NCBI RefSeq assembly: GCF_964340395.1
Contig: NC_135564.1
Location: forward strand, 16,657,457 to 16,721,456
Source of the DNA: Glandiceps talaboti
Taxonomy: Eukaryota > Hemichordata > Enteropneusta > Spengelidae
Direction of reading: 5' to 3'
DNA length: 64,000 nt
Shown here: positions 12,164 through 24,281 of the stretch, one piece after another
Numbering within the stretch: position 1 is the first letter of the stretch
How the letters are laid out: every line of letters starts with the position of its first letter
Translations under genes and position numbers: made by a program
Notes under the pieces: generated by a model
Database searches by the model: none
What the model saw: the letters and a program-made list of their open reading frames with translations, nothing else
Told to the model about the DNA's origin: nothing

Positions 12164-12694
12164 TGTCAATGAAATTAAGTTTCCACACTTTTTTAGACAA
12201 TGAAAATAAAAACACACGTACGTCTTCAGCTAATTAGCCAAATGTATATGCGTATCAATTTTTTTAATCATTTCAAATGGGTTGTATATAGAATATTAGT
12301 CATTTATGCCTCAACAACTTTGACATTTAAATTCATTGCAATTTAACAAAGAATCGCAAATTAACCCAATATGTTAATAAACTATATCCTCATTTTGCAA
12401 CCGACAATTGGACCGTGTGTCATTATTCGGAAGATTAGTTTATGAATATCCATCATAATTGATGGAATTACCTGTTCAGTTCTTTGAAATGACACACCTG
12501 GTTTATGGCATCAACTACCTTATTTTGGTAAAACACAAATAATTTCAATGGGGTATTAGAAATTTGAATTTGACTGAAATTTAAGGTAATATATTGATTC
12601 GTAAAAAACCATGACAACTGTATGTATGTATGTATGTATGTATGTATGTATGTATGTATGTATGTATGTATGTATGTATGTATGTATGTATGTA

Positions 12695-12757
<63 letters not shown>

Positions 12758-15140
12758 ATGTATGTATGTATGTATGGCTAATATATTCCAATGTTTATTA
12801 TTAAAATGAGGATAATGTTTTATTCATTCATCCTGTTATCGGTTATCAATATACAGTAGGAGAGCTGAAGAAAATACATTACTTGTGAATTGTATATTGA
12901 CGTATTAACGTGTTCATATTATTTTATTCAACTTTATTAAAGACGTCCGTGTGTTTTGTATTGCGCGTTCTGTACTTGACGCACTTCTAAGGAACGAAAT
13001 ATTAAACTTTAGACAATTTCAACCAAACATCTATTACTGCCATAAGAAATGTTTGTAATTCAATAAGGTAAAAATATAGAACCAGACGTCTATTGCTGAC
13101 AATGTTACTTTCAATTTTACGAAACGGGGTAAAAACTAATCAATTTTACATTGTATACAAAGAAATTAACATATATTCGATAGTACACGTCACTATTTAT
13201 CAAATAATGAAATTCAATTCAATTCAATTTCTTTTATCATGACTGAAAACAATTCTTAATCATTTTTCCAAAGAAAACAAACCGAAAAGTAAATCGAAGC
13301 TGCTCTCTGCTGTACTCAAATGTGAGCGACGATCGAGAATTATGGCACATGTGAAACAATTACTCGAATTCTTTCATTCTACGAAGTGAATGAGTGTGAC
13401 ATCTTAAGTTTTCGTTGTTCTACTTATATATTGTACGATTGAGATGACACTTGCCAAAGTAGCACAGAACAAGACGAGCTGTACTATGATGTCATAATAA
13501 GGACAATGTCAAAGGTCAATAAATGCGCACGCCGTCAGTATTGGACTGAAACAACTCGTTTTACAGGTGAAGTAAAGGGATTTCGCTTTGTGGTATAAAA
13601 ATGATATGGTGACCATATGGTTTTTTTCTTCTTCTATTTGTTGGATATATAAAGCTACAAGAAAATTTATTTGGAAGTATGGTAGATTTGAATTTGTTGC
13701 TATATATTCTATACACGTGCAACATTTCGTTTGGAATCTGTGCTTAATATGGAACTAACAGACCTCCTTCAACATATGGCCTTGTTTGTTTGTTTTGCTT
13801 GCTTGTTAGTTAGTTAGTTTGTTTTGTTTTGCTTTTGTTTTGGCGTTGTTGTTGTTGGTTGGGGGGGGGCTAGGGATAAAAGCAGTATTGATACCATGGT
13901 TTAATGTTTTCATTGTGATCAGAAATGATCTAAATATCATATTCTGACCTCACACGGTTTATTCATAAGCTTAAGATACATGTGATTTAAATCAAAACGG
14001 TAGAAGAGACTTACCTGCATCTATATATATGACAGAAAATCTTATTTCCCAGACGCGTATCATTTCTCAAGAAAATTGGCAATTTTCTAGACTTTCCACT
14101 CTTAAATTTCCAAACAGAAATTCAAATACATTTAACAATGACAGAACATTCACTTATTTCACAGTTTCTTTATTTCCTTGGTTAATTAAATTTTTGCCAA
14201 GCAGGCTCATATCGTGCGACCCTGGTGCGACCTGCTTTTCAGTTTTGTGGGTTTACGTAATACAAACAAACGTCCTTGATGCAATTCAATAGGTGAACTT
14301 TGACCTCTGAATGAACGTGGACTTGTGGACTACACTGAGGTCTACTCAAGGCTTCTCGGCAGGAACGTTTTTAACAGCTATAATTTTACTGTATGAACGG
14401 TAGGTATACTTTAGGCTTATGTTATAAGATTGCTGTGTAAATCAAACGTGCATTGCGAGATAGTAACATGGCGAAGTGTTTCGGCTGCATTGTCTGTCAT
14501 AACGAGTTCGATTCTTCAGATTCGATGCCATCACCGTTCAGGGAGTCACGAGTTATTGTTGAAATATGACCTTCGGTATAGCCACGTTGATATACATTGA
14601 TGTACATAGACTACTTTATTTCGTCGTATAATAACTTTGACCCTGGTGATATCTTGGGCTCCCACCCGGATTCAGTGCTACTCCGATATGCTATAGGCAC
14701 TACCATTAACTAGGCTTTAGCACGTAGACACGATTTCATTCTCTATGAAGTCGATCGTAGCGTGGCTAAAAACGGATTGTCTTTATTTCCAAAGGATGAT
14801 TGAATAAAAGCTAGAGATTACAGGAAGCGTAAACATCTACTGATACTACTAAAATTGATAGAGGCACAGACCCAATACGAAAGAGACGTGTCTCTGTAAG
14901 CATATGATAGAGTAGTAGTACCCGAGTCTACAGTCACGAGAGTTGCCGGTAACGTCTGCCGGTGACTCGTCAGCAACGCCTGTGCACTGCCATTTATAGT
15001 TGGATCACAGGGTTCAGCGAGCATGTCATTGATCGATCGATCGATCGATTTATTGTTTGATTTTTTATTTGGTTGAATGATAGACATCTTGAATGATCAT
15101 TTTGTTATGGTGCAATATGACTTATTTTGTTTAAAAAACA
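12164..15140. repeat. Direct repeat copy 2
   Basis: Second copy of the segment starting at base 1. Its distal part (about 14130-14540) lies upstream of the first thioesterase-like gene in the same relative position that the array spacers occupy upstream of genes 2-4. It lacks the MITE found at 2940-3447 in copy 1. It has gained a short (GATC)n run near 15031-15049, and about 180 bp near 14625-14800 has no counterpart in copy 1. Confidence 0.93.
12618..12777. repeat. (ATGT)n-(GT)n-(ATGT)n microsatellite
   Basis: Compound array in the second direct repeat, longer than the homologous array at 450-556. Confidence 0.97.
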
Positions 15141-15189
15141 AAAACAAAAACAAAAAATGGCGAGATACATTCGCCTTGCCGAACACCTC

Positions 15190-16195
15190 TATGTATACTG
15201 AATTCACTATTTAACGTGTTATTAATTTTAACTCGAGATTTTGCAGCTTCATACATAGACATAATAATATTAGCACTTTACCGCGAACTCCAAGCTTTAT
15301 TAATTTATGCCAAAGATTGTCTCTTACGACATAATCAAACGCCTTTGTAAAATCAATAAAACCACAATAAAGTTTCCTTCCACTATTTAGAATATGTGTT
15401 ATTAGATCATGCAGTACGAAATTATCATCGATTGTTCCCATAACATTTCTGAACCCCGCTTGTGCCTCAATATAAACTGAATAATTTTCGGCCCATCTCG
15501 CAAGTCTGTTATTTAGAGTTCTAGTAAATAATTTCCCAATGGTGCTAGGTAAAGTAATTCCACGATAAAATTTCCCACCACATGTCCACTACCATTCTTA
15601 TGTAATGGTGTAATATCTCCTAAAGACCAGAGTTCAGGAAAGTATCCTTTATGAAAAATAATATTAAATAAAGTATGTAACACAGAAAATAAATTCGGAG
15701 AGACACGAATTAAGAATTTATTCAAAATCTTATCTGGCCCTGCACTTTACTGTTACCCAACTAATTTATAGCATACCTACGTTCCTCTAACGTAATCATA
15801 CTGAAAATAGCCTGTGTTTCGTCTAAAGGAAAACGGCCAAATCTAAAAGCAATATCGTATTCAACCCTGTAAAAAATATCATCTGGATTATTTTACATCT
15901 CTGGAAAAATCTGCAAAATCTGACACACAGATTTTAACATCATTTTGACACACAGCTACGTAACAGCTTCCAATACTCTTTAGCATTCTTCGTACGTAGT
16001 GAGAGTAATTTAGATGTCTGCTCCTCGTTTTACTTAAACTGAGCATTTCGCAGTGTGATTCTATAATTTGATGGAGAAGTTATCATATTTTGTCTGTTTA
16101 CTTTTCTCACCTCTCAAAATATTCAGATTTCTATCAAAGAACTTGCTTCTTAACGGCACACTCCTCGTCAAGCCAAGGTAAATTATCATCCTTGC
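15190..16195 (-). pseudogene. Degenerate LINE reverse transcriptase fragment
   Basis: Minus-strand pieces in at least two frames: GPDKI...FPELWSLGDITPLHKNGSG (pre-palm and motif 1/2 region, about 15590-15745) and KLYCGFIDFTKAFDYVVRDN (palm motif A, about 15290-15365). The order is that of a CR1/L2/jockey-type RT. Frameshifts and stops separate the pieces, and the C-terminal half with the xADD motif is missing, so the element is truncated at its 3' side, which is unusual for a simple 5'-truncated insertion. Confidence 0.78.
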
Positions 16196-16227
16196 AATCA
16201 GTATATAGGTGCTATACTAAGTTTTCG

Positions 16228-16475
16228 TCCAATAATAAATGACGTCACGGGTTTATCTGTATAACTGATGAGAGCTCTACCAAGTTAAGATTGTGCCCCT
16301 TTAATTTTTATTTGTTTCTTAGCAGCCGTTCAATCATTGGTAACTAATTTGGTAAATAATAAATGACGTCACAGTGTTATCCGTATACATTATGAGAACT
16401 CTACCATATACAGATTGTGCCCTTTTAATTTATATCTGTTTCTTAGTAGCAGTTCAGTTATGATTTCCTTCCTAC
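16228..16475 (+). promoter_or_regulatory. Duplicated TGACGTCA-containing upstream element, gene 1
   Basis: Two adjacent units of 124 bp, each with AATAAATGACGTCAC, a GTTTATC or GTTATCC word, GAGCTCTACC or GAACTCTACC, and ATTGTGCCC...TTTAAT. The perfect CRE palindromes are at 16240-16247 and 16364-16371. Genes 2-4 have one such unit each. TGACGTCA is the consensus for CREB/ATF-type bZIP factors; use in this animal is inferred. Confidence 0.6.
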
Positions 16476-16502
16476 CACTCACTTTTATTTAGATTTATCA
16501 AG

Positions 16503-17814
16503 ATGAAGTGTACACTTTTTGAAGATGGCACTGAAGCAGTTCACGAGATTGATTCACTGTCGTATGGTGATTTTGACAGAACTGGTATGTAACGTAATGA
16601 TAACGGGGGTAAAACGCAACCGCTACGTAAACTAACGCTCTTTGTATACCCTGATGCCCCAGTTTTTTAGGATACGAAGACAGTCTGAACTATCGATTAG
16701 GCACAGTTACAAAAGCCTCACTATGTACTATAACTTTTCGTTCATGTTTGCCCAACACCGACAATTACACTGAATCTCTATTACACAGTTCGTTCATTCT
16801 TCAGCGATTAGTTGAATTACTATTTGAGGCATGACAGTACATTGACTTGATGTTAGTATGTAAACAGTCTTGAATTGAGTACGGACCAATTATTTGTTTG
16901 CCAACAAAATTGTAATTTGATGGTAGGCGACAGCAGCAACAGAGATAGGTGGGTCAGAAATGAGAAAACGACTGACAAATATTGTTCACATTCCCCGACA
17001 GTATTCACCTCTCTGTTTTACAATTAACAAAGGAAAATATTTTTATCTGTTTTATTTTGCAGGTAGATATGCCGTATGGAACCTGGTGAACTTATTTGAG
17101 TCAGTAAGGTATCGGTTAGACGTCGACTTTCCAAATTATTTCAGTGTACCAACAACCTCTGCACGCACGCAAATTGCTCGTGCTATAGAGTGCACGATTT
17201 TTCCAGGCTATTATACCATTCGCATTCAACATTTCGATACACAAGTCCAAATCTCAACTAAGATAGTTCACATCGGAAGAAGTTCTATCACCTACTACCA
17301 AGAGTTACGAAAGTCAAACAGTAACGACATTTTAGCGACTTGCACAACGCAGCAAGTCTGTTTTGATTTGAAAACGCGCGGGGCTGTACCTGTCAGCAGG
17401 GGTCTGCGAGAGCGACAAAGAAACGCCATTGGGGAACCAAGTCCATCATTTTACAAGTTCAATCGGGAAGATACGTTTGATGATGCAGTCTTTGAGTATC
17501 AGCTGGAAGTTCTCCCCAGTAGCTTAGGTTTCGGTAATCATAAGCATAATACGCATTACATCCGGGACTGTCTGCATGTTGCGAACATGGCGACCAGTGT
17601 TATCAAAGACATAGCTGCACGAGATATAACCCGGCTATCTATCGTGTATAACAGGGAGTCGGTTCTCGGCGATAAATTACAAGTACAAGTTAAAGAAGAC
17701 AGGGAGAATTCGAACGCATTGCAGTTCAACATTTTCAAAACTTCAACTCGATTGTCAGTGGTCAAATGCTTCATCCAGTTTGCCAAGTGTGATAAGGCAA
17801 AATGTAAATTATAA
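16503..17814 (+). CDS. Double-hotdog thioesterase-like protein, array gene 1
   Basis: Exons 16503-16584 and 17063-17814, joined in phase 1 (donor GTATGT, acceptor TTTTGCAG), 277 aa. Exon 1 gives MKCTLFEDG...DFDRT, and the join restores DFDRTGRYAVWNLVNLFES. Half 1 resembles a hotdog fold: a DFDRTG loop, a long helix, then IVHIGRSSITYYQEL and ILATCTTQQVCFD followed by VPVS, the usual end of 4HBT/acyl-thioesterase domains. Half 2 has HKHNTHYIRDCLHVAN and RLSIVYNRESVLGDKL, the second hotdog helix and strands. Two fused hotdogs recall acyl-ACP thioesterases; the likely reaction is hydrolysis of an acyl thioester, substrate unknown. No signal peptide is visible, so probably cytosolic. This is the most diverged copy. 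Assignment rests on motif shape, not on a search. Confidence 0.75.
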
Positions 17815-20400
17815 TGTGTACAGGTTTTGAATTGGTGCAGTACATCGCGTGTGTTGATGAAAATGAATTGTGGTCGTTTGTAAGCAATACAGTTATGATA
17901 TCGTTGACAAGGTATATGTCAGTAGATATTAAAACACTTATACAGCTAATCACCCCTCCTTGATCGGTAACTTTGTAAAATTGTTTCAAGAGATTTAAAT
18001 ATAATCTTGCAATTGTTATAGCGAATGTCGAAAGTCGTTTAGCAGATCTTATCATACAGTGTAACAATATCAATAAAATCTATAGCACTTCTGAACCTCG
18101 GTTAAGTTATGTTAATAAGTATCTGGCTTTAACTTAACTTAAAAAGCTTTCTTTGTAAACAGTTTACTGTGTTCTTCGCAAGTTCAAACCAGTTTTTCGC
18201 CACCCGCCCCCTCCCCCCATGTCATTTACCTACACCTGAATGCAACTATGCAATCGGATGATCAGGTGTCCAATAAAGAAGGGAAAGAAGCCGATATGCT
18301 TGAATACCCTCTATAGTATAAGTACATTCTACCAGATCTAAAAGACATAGTGTTTTGAATAATATAAGTATAAGTATATGCGTGTATGTCGTATGTGTGT
18401 CTGGTATGAATTTAAATGAATGGTACAAACCCCATCGCCAATGCCGCTTTTCTGTTTTCAAGGAAAAGAAAATGTCAATGATGAGTTGACATTTCTTGAA
18501 ATACTAACTTTAGAAGTTCGCTGCCGCTACTGATGAATGAATGAATATTTCGATGTGACGAAAACCACGACATAAAATGTAATGTGTGAAAGTTCTCACT
18601 GTAATTTGTAGATTGAACATACATTTGACATAAACTAAACACATAAACTTTAAGGTGATAGACGTGCCGGGAGCTAGATATAAACAAAAAAGGGTTATTT
18701 TCAAGCCATGTAACATTTGCCAAGACATGTAAGAAGTGCCAAAAAATTGCCAATTTTCAAGACTTGCCTTCTTTCCCACAGGAATTTAGATACATTTCCC
18801 TTTGTGTTATTTCATTCTTATTTATGCATTTATTGTTCTCTTTCTGTTATTTCAGAACTTCTTACTTTTATTTACTCATTGCCAGCAGGGTCATATCAGG
18901 TGACCCGATTCCAGTTTTAAAGGGTTCACATATTACATTAACATGCAAAATAAACGGCCTTGATGTAATTTAACCAGGGAATTTAATAGGTGAACTTTGA
19001 CATCAGAATGAACTTTGCACTATGCCGTGGACTCAGATCAACTTCCGATCCCTGTTTCTCGGCATGAACAACTGTTACTGTATTGCTCTGTGAACGGTAA
19101 GTACATACTTCAGGTATATATATGTAATTAGACTGCTGTGTAAACGTGCAAGTCGTGTCAATGAGATAGTAACGTGAACTATGACAATGTGTTTCGGCTA
19201 CGTATACATTGTAAGCTTGTGTCCTCAAATATCGAGTATGTGTAGGTTGGCTCTCATCACCGTCCAGGGAGTCATTCCATTTGAAGGAGGACATTCGGAA
19301 TACATATTCACATTTTATATATATTGTACATCGCTGTGCATAGACTACTTTAGTCATGTAACGTAGACTATGGTGATCGCCTCGGCTCCCCCATACAACG
19401 CTAGATTCTATGCAATTCCGACATGCTAGGCACAATTAATTGATTTCACCCAGGCTATTATTAGCTTACAACATGTAGATACGATTTCGTTCTCTGAGAA
19501 CAGCACAAAATGAAACGTGTAGACCTTCTGATAGCTATGCCAATAGTAGCAAATAGTAGAATGATCAGAAACCTGAACAATATATGACGGCATGAATGAT
19601 GGTTCATCTAGACATGCATGTACCAAACCCTCACTATAAACCAGTCTGACCGGACATGCGCAGTTTGGTGGTTAATCCAACCCCAGAAATCAACCATAGT
19701 TGTTATGTAGGCCTATTGATATGTAGGAGATACTGCTGTGTACGTATACAACTACGCAATGGAGGAAAATATAGAAAGGGTCCGTCAATTAATTCTTTTT
19801 TTCAAGTGCATCAATTGAATCAACCTACTGCTAGTTTCCTTTGGGGTAACTAAACTAAGAATAACTGATAACAGAAAAGGGACTTTATAGGCAAGTGAAC
19901 TCTGAGGCTTTCGACATTTTGACGCCATGAAGTGAACAGTAGGGACATCGAATACATCATGTGCAACTGCGTGTTCTGTAGGGGGAAAGGGGGGGGGGTA
20001 CACGCCGAGGAAATTTGTGATGGGTGGCGAGTAAGAGAGATTCAGATTTCTACTCCTTTTCGAACGATAGCAAATCACTAAGCCTACCCCCTTTCAAACC
20101 GCACGTGAATAGCTAGTAATCATATTACACTTTTTTATCAATCGTCGATATGATCCACCTCCTATTCCCTCTCCTAGGACCCATTTCCAGACAAATCAAA
20201 TGCAAAAACGACCACAGACTCAGACGCCCAAACTTAGACCCTGTCTATGGGCTACCCTTCGGCTATGGGAGCCCCCCCCCCCCTGCGCAAGGGTGTATTA
20301 CGCTGTGTGTAGAGGTTTAAATGACATGCAAATCAAAGTGTAACACCAAGATGTTAGAATCGCCATATATAATATACAAGACGAAAATCATGAATATTGA
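17815..20400. repeat. Array spacer 1 (between genes 1 and 2)
   Basis: Near-identical to the spacers after genes 2 and 3 (from about 25599 and 30045). It includes an AATAAA signal near 18072 after gene 1, C-rich and G-rich tracts, and the upstream element with the TGAACG|GTAAGT word (GT at 19097). Conserved open frames on either strand are shared only because the DNA is duplicated; none has a recognisable domain. Confidence 0.88.
18072..18077 (+). terminator. Polyadenylation signal, gene 1
   Basis: AATAAA in the context AACAATATCAATAAAATC, about 260 bp after the stop codon. The same word occurs at the same place after genes 2 (about 25856) and 3 (about 30306), and in a slightly different context after gene 4 (about 34354). 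Confidence 0.55.
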
Positions 20401-23400
20401 CGCCTTCCAAACTTGATTCAAAGTAGATTAGATTATTTTTTGATTTCTGATTGCTTGCAACAAAGTGTGAAAACAATTGAGATAAGTCCAGGTGTGGATT
20501 CCGATCATTCAGCTGTTTCATTAATTTTACAGAACGACGATTGTAAGCGTGGCCCGGGTCATTGGAAATTTAATGAAAGTCTTATTCATGATGAAAGGTT
20601 TACAAAAAACCTAAGTGATAGTATTGATTTGTGGGCTCATAATTGTACTAGTGAAAATAAGATCATTATTTGGGAGTTTTTAAAGTTTAAAATTCGTGAA
20701 TTTACTATCTCATATAGCAAAGAAAAAGCTAAACTTAGAAGGGATAAGATTGCAGATCTTGAAAGTAAAGTTAAGAATTTGGATAACATTTGTTCTGACA
20801 CTCCAAGTGAAGAAAATTATAGACATCTGGAAGTAGCCAAGGGAGAACTAGAAAAAGAATATGAATATATTATGCAAGGTTCCATTATTCGTTCTCGTGC
20901 TCTGTGGTATGAAAAAGGTGAAAAAAATAACAAGTATTTTCTTGGTCTGGAAAAGGCAAAGAAAAATAAAACAATTATTCGGAGGTTGAAGAATAAAGAA
21001 ACCAACACTTTAGAAAAGCCTAGTGAGATTCTCAAGGAAATTAAGGTATTTTATTTAGATTTATATAGGAAAAGTAATACCGTTGCATCTAAAATGAAAG
21101 ATTTCTTGAGTCAGGATCTACCAAGGCTACTTCCAGAGCAGAGTAATATTTGTGATGGTCCATTAACCATGGATGAGTTATACCAGGTCTTAAACACGTT
21201 TCCTAAAAATAAAAGTCCAGGTAATGATGGCCTGACAAAGGAATTTTATGTTACTTTTTGGCCAGTAGTAGGACAGTTTGTTTTAGATGCTTTAAATTTG
21301 GGTTATTTTCGTGGAGAATTTTCCAACTCACAGAGACAAAGTATAATCACTTTAATAGAGAAACCAGGGAGAGACCAACAATTTCTAAAGAATTGGAGGC
21401 CCATCTCTTTAATGAATTTTGATATGAAACTTGTGTCTAAATGTTTGGCTCGCCGAATGGAACAAACCCTTCCATCTATTATAGGAATAACTCAGTCGGC
21501 TTTTGTAAAAGGTAGAAAAATTGGTGACTATATCAGATTTATTGATGAAATTTTCCATTATACTTCAGAAAAATCAATACCAGGTATTTTATTGGCAATT
21601 GACTTCGAAAAAGCATTTGACACGGTGTGCTGGGAATTTCTTTTTAAAGTTCTGGATCATTTCGATTTTGGCGCTTCTTTTATTAAGTGGGTCAAAGCTT
21701 TATATTGTAATATTGAATGCACGGTTATGAATAATGGATATAGTACCGGCTATTTTAGAATTGAACGGGGAGTCAGGCAAGGAGACCCCCTATCTCCTCT
21801 TCTTTTTATTTTGGTTTTAGAAACACTGTTATTTTCTATCAAATCTAATTCAGATATTAAGGGTATAAGGGTCCCAGGTTTTGAAGCCAAAGAATCTGCT
21901 TTTGCCGATGATATGACATGTTTTTTAGACTCTGTGGAGTCAGCCAACGTTCTGTTTAAAGTCCTTGGAAAGTTTGACGATATTTCAGGTTTAAAGATTA
22001 ATATTGAGAAATGTGAAGCTGTCTGGCTTGGTAACTGGAGCACCCGGAAGGACAGGCATTTCGGGGTCAGATGGCCCACCTCAACCATTAAAATTGTTGG
22101 TATACATTTTTCACACAATAAAGCTGCTGCCCAATTGGAGAATACAAAACCAATAGAAAATCTAAAAAATATATTAAAGCAATGGAAATGTAGAAAATTA
22201 AGTCTTATTGGAAAAATTCAAGTTATAAAAACATTAGCGCTCTCGAAACTGACCTATATTTTGATTAATACGACGATACCAAATGACATAATAAATGAAA
22301 TACACAAATTAATTTATGATTTTCTATGGGAGGGAAGGGATAGGGTTGCTAGAAAAGTTATGATTGGGGAGGTGGGCCATGGTGGTCTCAAAATACCTGA
22401 CCTTTTTCTTATGAAGAGTGCTCAAAGGATTCTTATACTTAAGCAATTATTTTGTAGTGATTGTATTCACCCTTGGAAAATGTTAGTACTTGATAAGATT
22501 AAGAACGTTGGGGGACCGCTTTTATTGAAATGTAACTTTAAAAGAACGCTTTTACCTGTGTACCTGACAGATTTCATCGGTGAGTGTGGATATTTGGTCC
22601 GAAGTAAATAACTTGGGGGACAAGGATCATGATCAGTTGATTTGGAATAATAAACACATCTTAGTAGATAGGAAGTCTGTGTACTATGGCAAATTCCAGG
22701 AAGTGGGTTTTTCCTCTGTGTCGGATTTTTTTCATGGCCAATCGTTAGTTCCATGGCATATATTTGAACAGAAGGGGTTGACTTTAAATCACAAACTGAA
22801 ATGGATGGGATTGATACATTCTATCCCAGAATTTTTAAAAGCTAAGCAGTTAGGGCATTCAACTAACGATATCTATATTAATATTGGAAATGAAAGAATT
22901 TTGTTTGAGTCACTTTCAAAGACGGTTCTAAAGAGTAAACTTTTAGAAAATAGAATTGTGAAGCCAAACACTGAGGAAACCCTTGAGAAATGTTTAACTT
23001 TCACTGGCCTAAATTGGAAAAAGTTGTATGAGCTTAGTTTTAAAGTTTCCAATGAAAGTAAGTCAAGAGAATTCCAATTCAAGCTTTTACATAATATTCT
23101 TTATACAAATCAGCAACTTCATCATTATAATCCAGCAAAGTACCCAAAATTTCTTTGTGGGATTTGTCAAGAAGAACCAGAAACGTTGGAACACCTTTTT
23201 TTTAAATGTAAGGATACTAAGGCCCTGTGGGGCGAAGTTATCAATGTAATGGGTAATTCGCTAAGTTTGTCGTCATTTCCGTCTAAGCTATGTATGATTC
23301 TTGGTGACCCACAAGAAAGAATGATTATAAATTTTGTTTCTTTAGTTATTCGGAAATATATCTACTGGGTAAAATTAAAGGAACAGAAACCATCCTTTAG

Positions 23401-23545
23401 GGAATTCAATTTATTACTTTGTAACATATATAATATAGAACTATTTAATGCTAGGGCAAATGATAAAGTAAATTTCCATCAAATGAAGTGGCTACCTTTG
23501 CACCAATTTTGTGTAAATACGAACACGTCATTAGTTGAAGTTTAG
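20401..23545 (+). pseudogene. LINE ORF2 (endonuclease C-terminus, RT, zinc knuckle), frameshifted
   Basis: This is the coding part of the retrotransposon. About 740 codons stay open, then the frame shifts near 22575-22600 and the remaining about 310 codons continue in another frame. The missing first three quarters of the endonuclease and the frame break make it non-autonomous. The low-complexity stretch after 23545 is the 3' untranslated region. Confidence 0.9.
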
Positions 23546-23723
23546 TTGCTGTTTTTTTTTGTTTTTTTTTCCACAAAATCAAACTCTTTGGATGCAAGTC
23601 AAATTTTCTCTAGCCTTTCTTAGTATTCTTTTCGTTCTGTTTTTCCTTGTGTGCTGTATACTTCTTTGTTTTGTACGTAAATTAAAAAAAAATTTAAAAA
23701 AAAATTTAAAAAAAAAAAAAAAA
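20401..23723 (+). mobile_element. L1/Tx1-type LINE, 5'-truncated, one frameshift
   Basis: Frame 1 runs from 20401 to a stop at 22611. It starts in the C-terminal part of an APE-type endonuclease (SRLDYFLIS...SDHSAVSLI) and continues through the RT: NWRPISLMNFDMKLVSK, AIDFEKAFDTV (motif A), GVRQGDPLSPLLF (motif B) and FADD at 21901-21912 (motif C). A +1 frame change near 22580 moves the C-terminal region to 22580-23545, which has the CGIC...H...C zinc-knuckle-like motif. An A-rich tail with TTT interruptions ends at 23723. Spacers 2 and 3 show the empty site ATTGA|AGTTGTC. No target-site duplication is seen. Intact catalytic motifs and one break suggest a fairly young insertion. Confidence 0.95.
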
Positions 23724-23953
23724 AGTTGTCAATTGAGTTTACGGTGAACAATTGTAGTTAAGGAATCATTTCAAAAACTTGAGTGACATACATGTAGTTT
23801 GTAACTGAGGGCGCACTTTCTGCCAAATGCCAGTGTAACAAATGTACATACTGTTAAGCTTACACACTCAGTAACGCTTAAATCAGAGAGGAGACAGCAT
23901 TTTAGATGGAATATAACATTCACAAACTTTTGAATTCGAGGCAGCCGAGTTTT
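23724..23953. other. Distal part of array spacer 1
   Basis: Continues the spacer after the LINE. The same sequence follows ATTGA directly in the spacers near 28172 and 32598. Confidence 0.85.
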
Positions 23954-24114
23954 TAGTCTATCAGCTAGACCTCGGATGTTCTTCCGATAGAATACGACAC
24001 ACAGCCGAACAACGCTATCGAGGATGGAACATCCGAGCAAGCCCTCACATGCGAACTTCGTTCGCTTATAGTTATAGCATCGAAAGAAAGCCCGAACGTC
24101 TAGCAGCAAGACTA
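23954..24114. mobile_element. MITE family 1, 161 bp, with 9-bp TSD
   Basis: Ends TAGTCTATCAGCTAGAC and (reverse) TAGTCTTGCTGCTAGAC. CCGAGTTTT lies directly on both sides (23945-23953 and 24115-24123). It sits 35 bp upstream of the TGACGTCA box of gene 2. The corresponding stretch upstream of gene 4 lacks it together with some flanking bases. Confidence 0.9.
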
Positions 24115-24148
24115 CCGAGTTTTAAGACATTTATTGGTAACTAACAAA

Positions 24149-24156
24149 TGACGTCA
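24149..24156 (+). promoter_or_regulatory. TGACGTCA (CRE) box, gene 2
   Basis: Perfect palindrome 133 bp before the ATG of gene 2, in the conserved context AACAAATGACGTCACATTG. Confidence 0.6.
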
Positions 24157-24281
24157 CATTGTTATCCGTATACCTTATTAGAACTCTACCAGGTAGATTG
24201 TGCACCTTTAATTGGTATTTGTTTAATAGTAGCAGTTCAATCATGATATCTTTCTTACCACTAACTTTTAGATTTATCAAG

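Noticed and set aside
15031-15049. (GATC)n palindrome as a regulatory site
   Set aside because: Short simple repeat absent from the sister copy; no sign of function.
16960-17062. In-frame ATG upstream of thioesterase exon 2
   Set aside because: The stretch up to 17062 differs between copies (the frame starts at different ATGs) and is bounded by a good acceptor; exon 1 with a phase-matched donor is conserved in all four copies.
18983-19435. 150-codon minus-strand ORF conserved in spacers 1 and 2 (also 26760-27212)
   Set aside because: Conserved only because the spacers are near-identical DNA; in spacer 3 the ORF is shortened at its upstream end, and no domain or codon pattern is visible.
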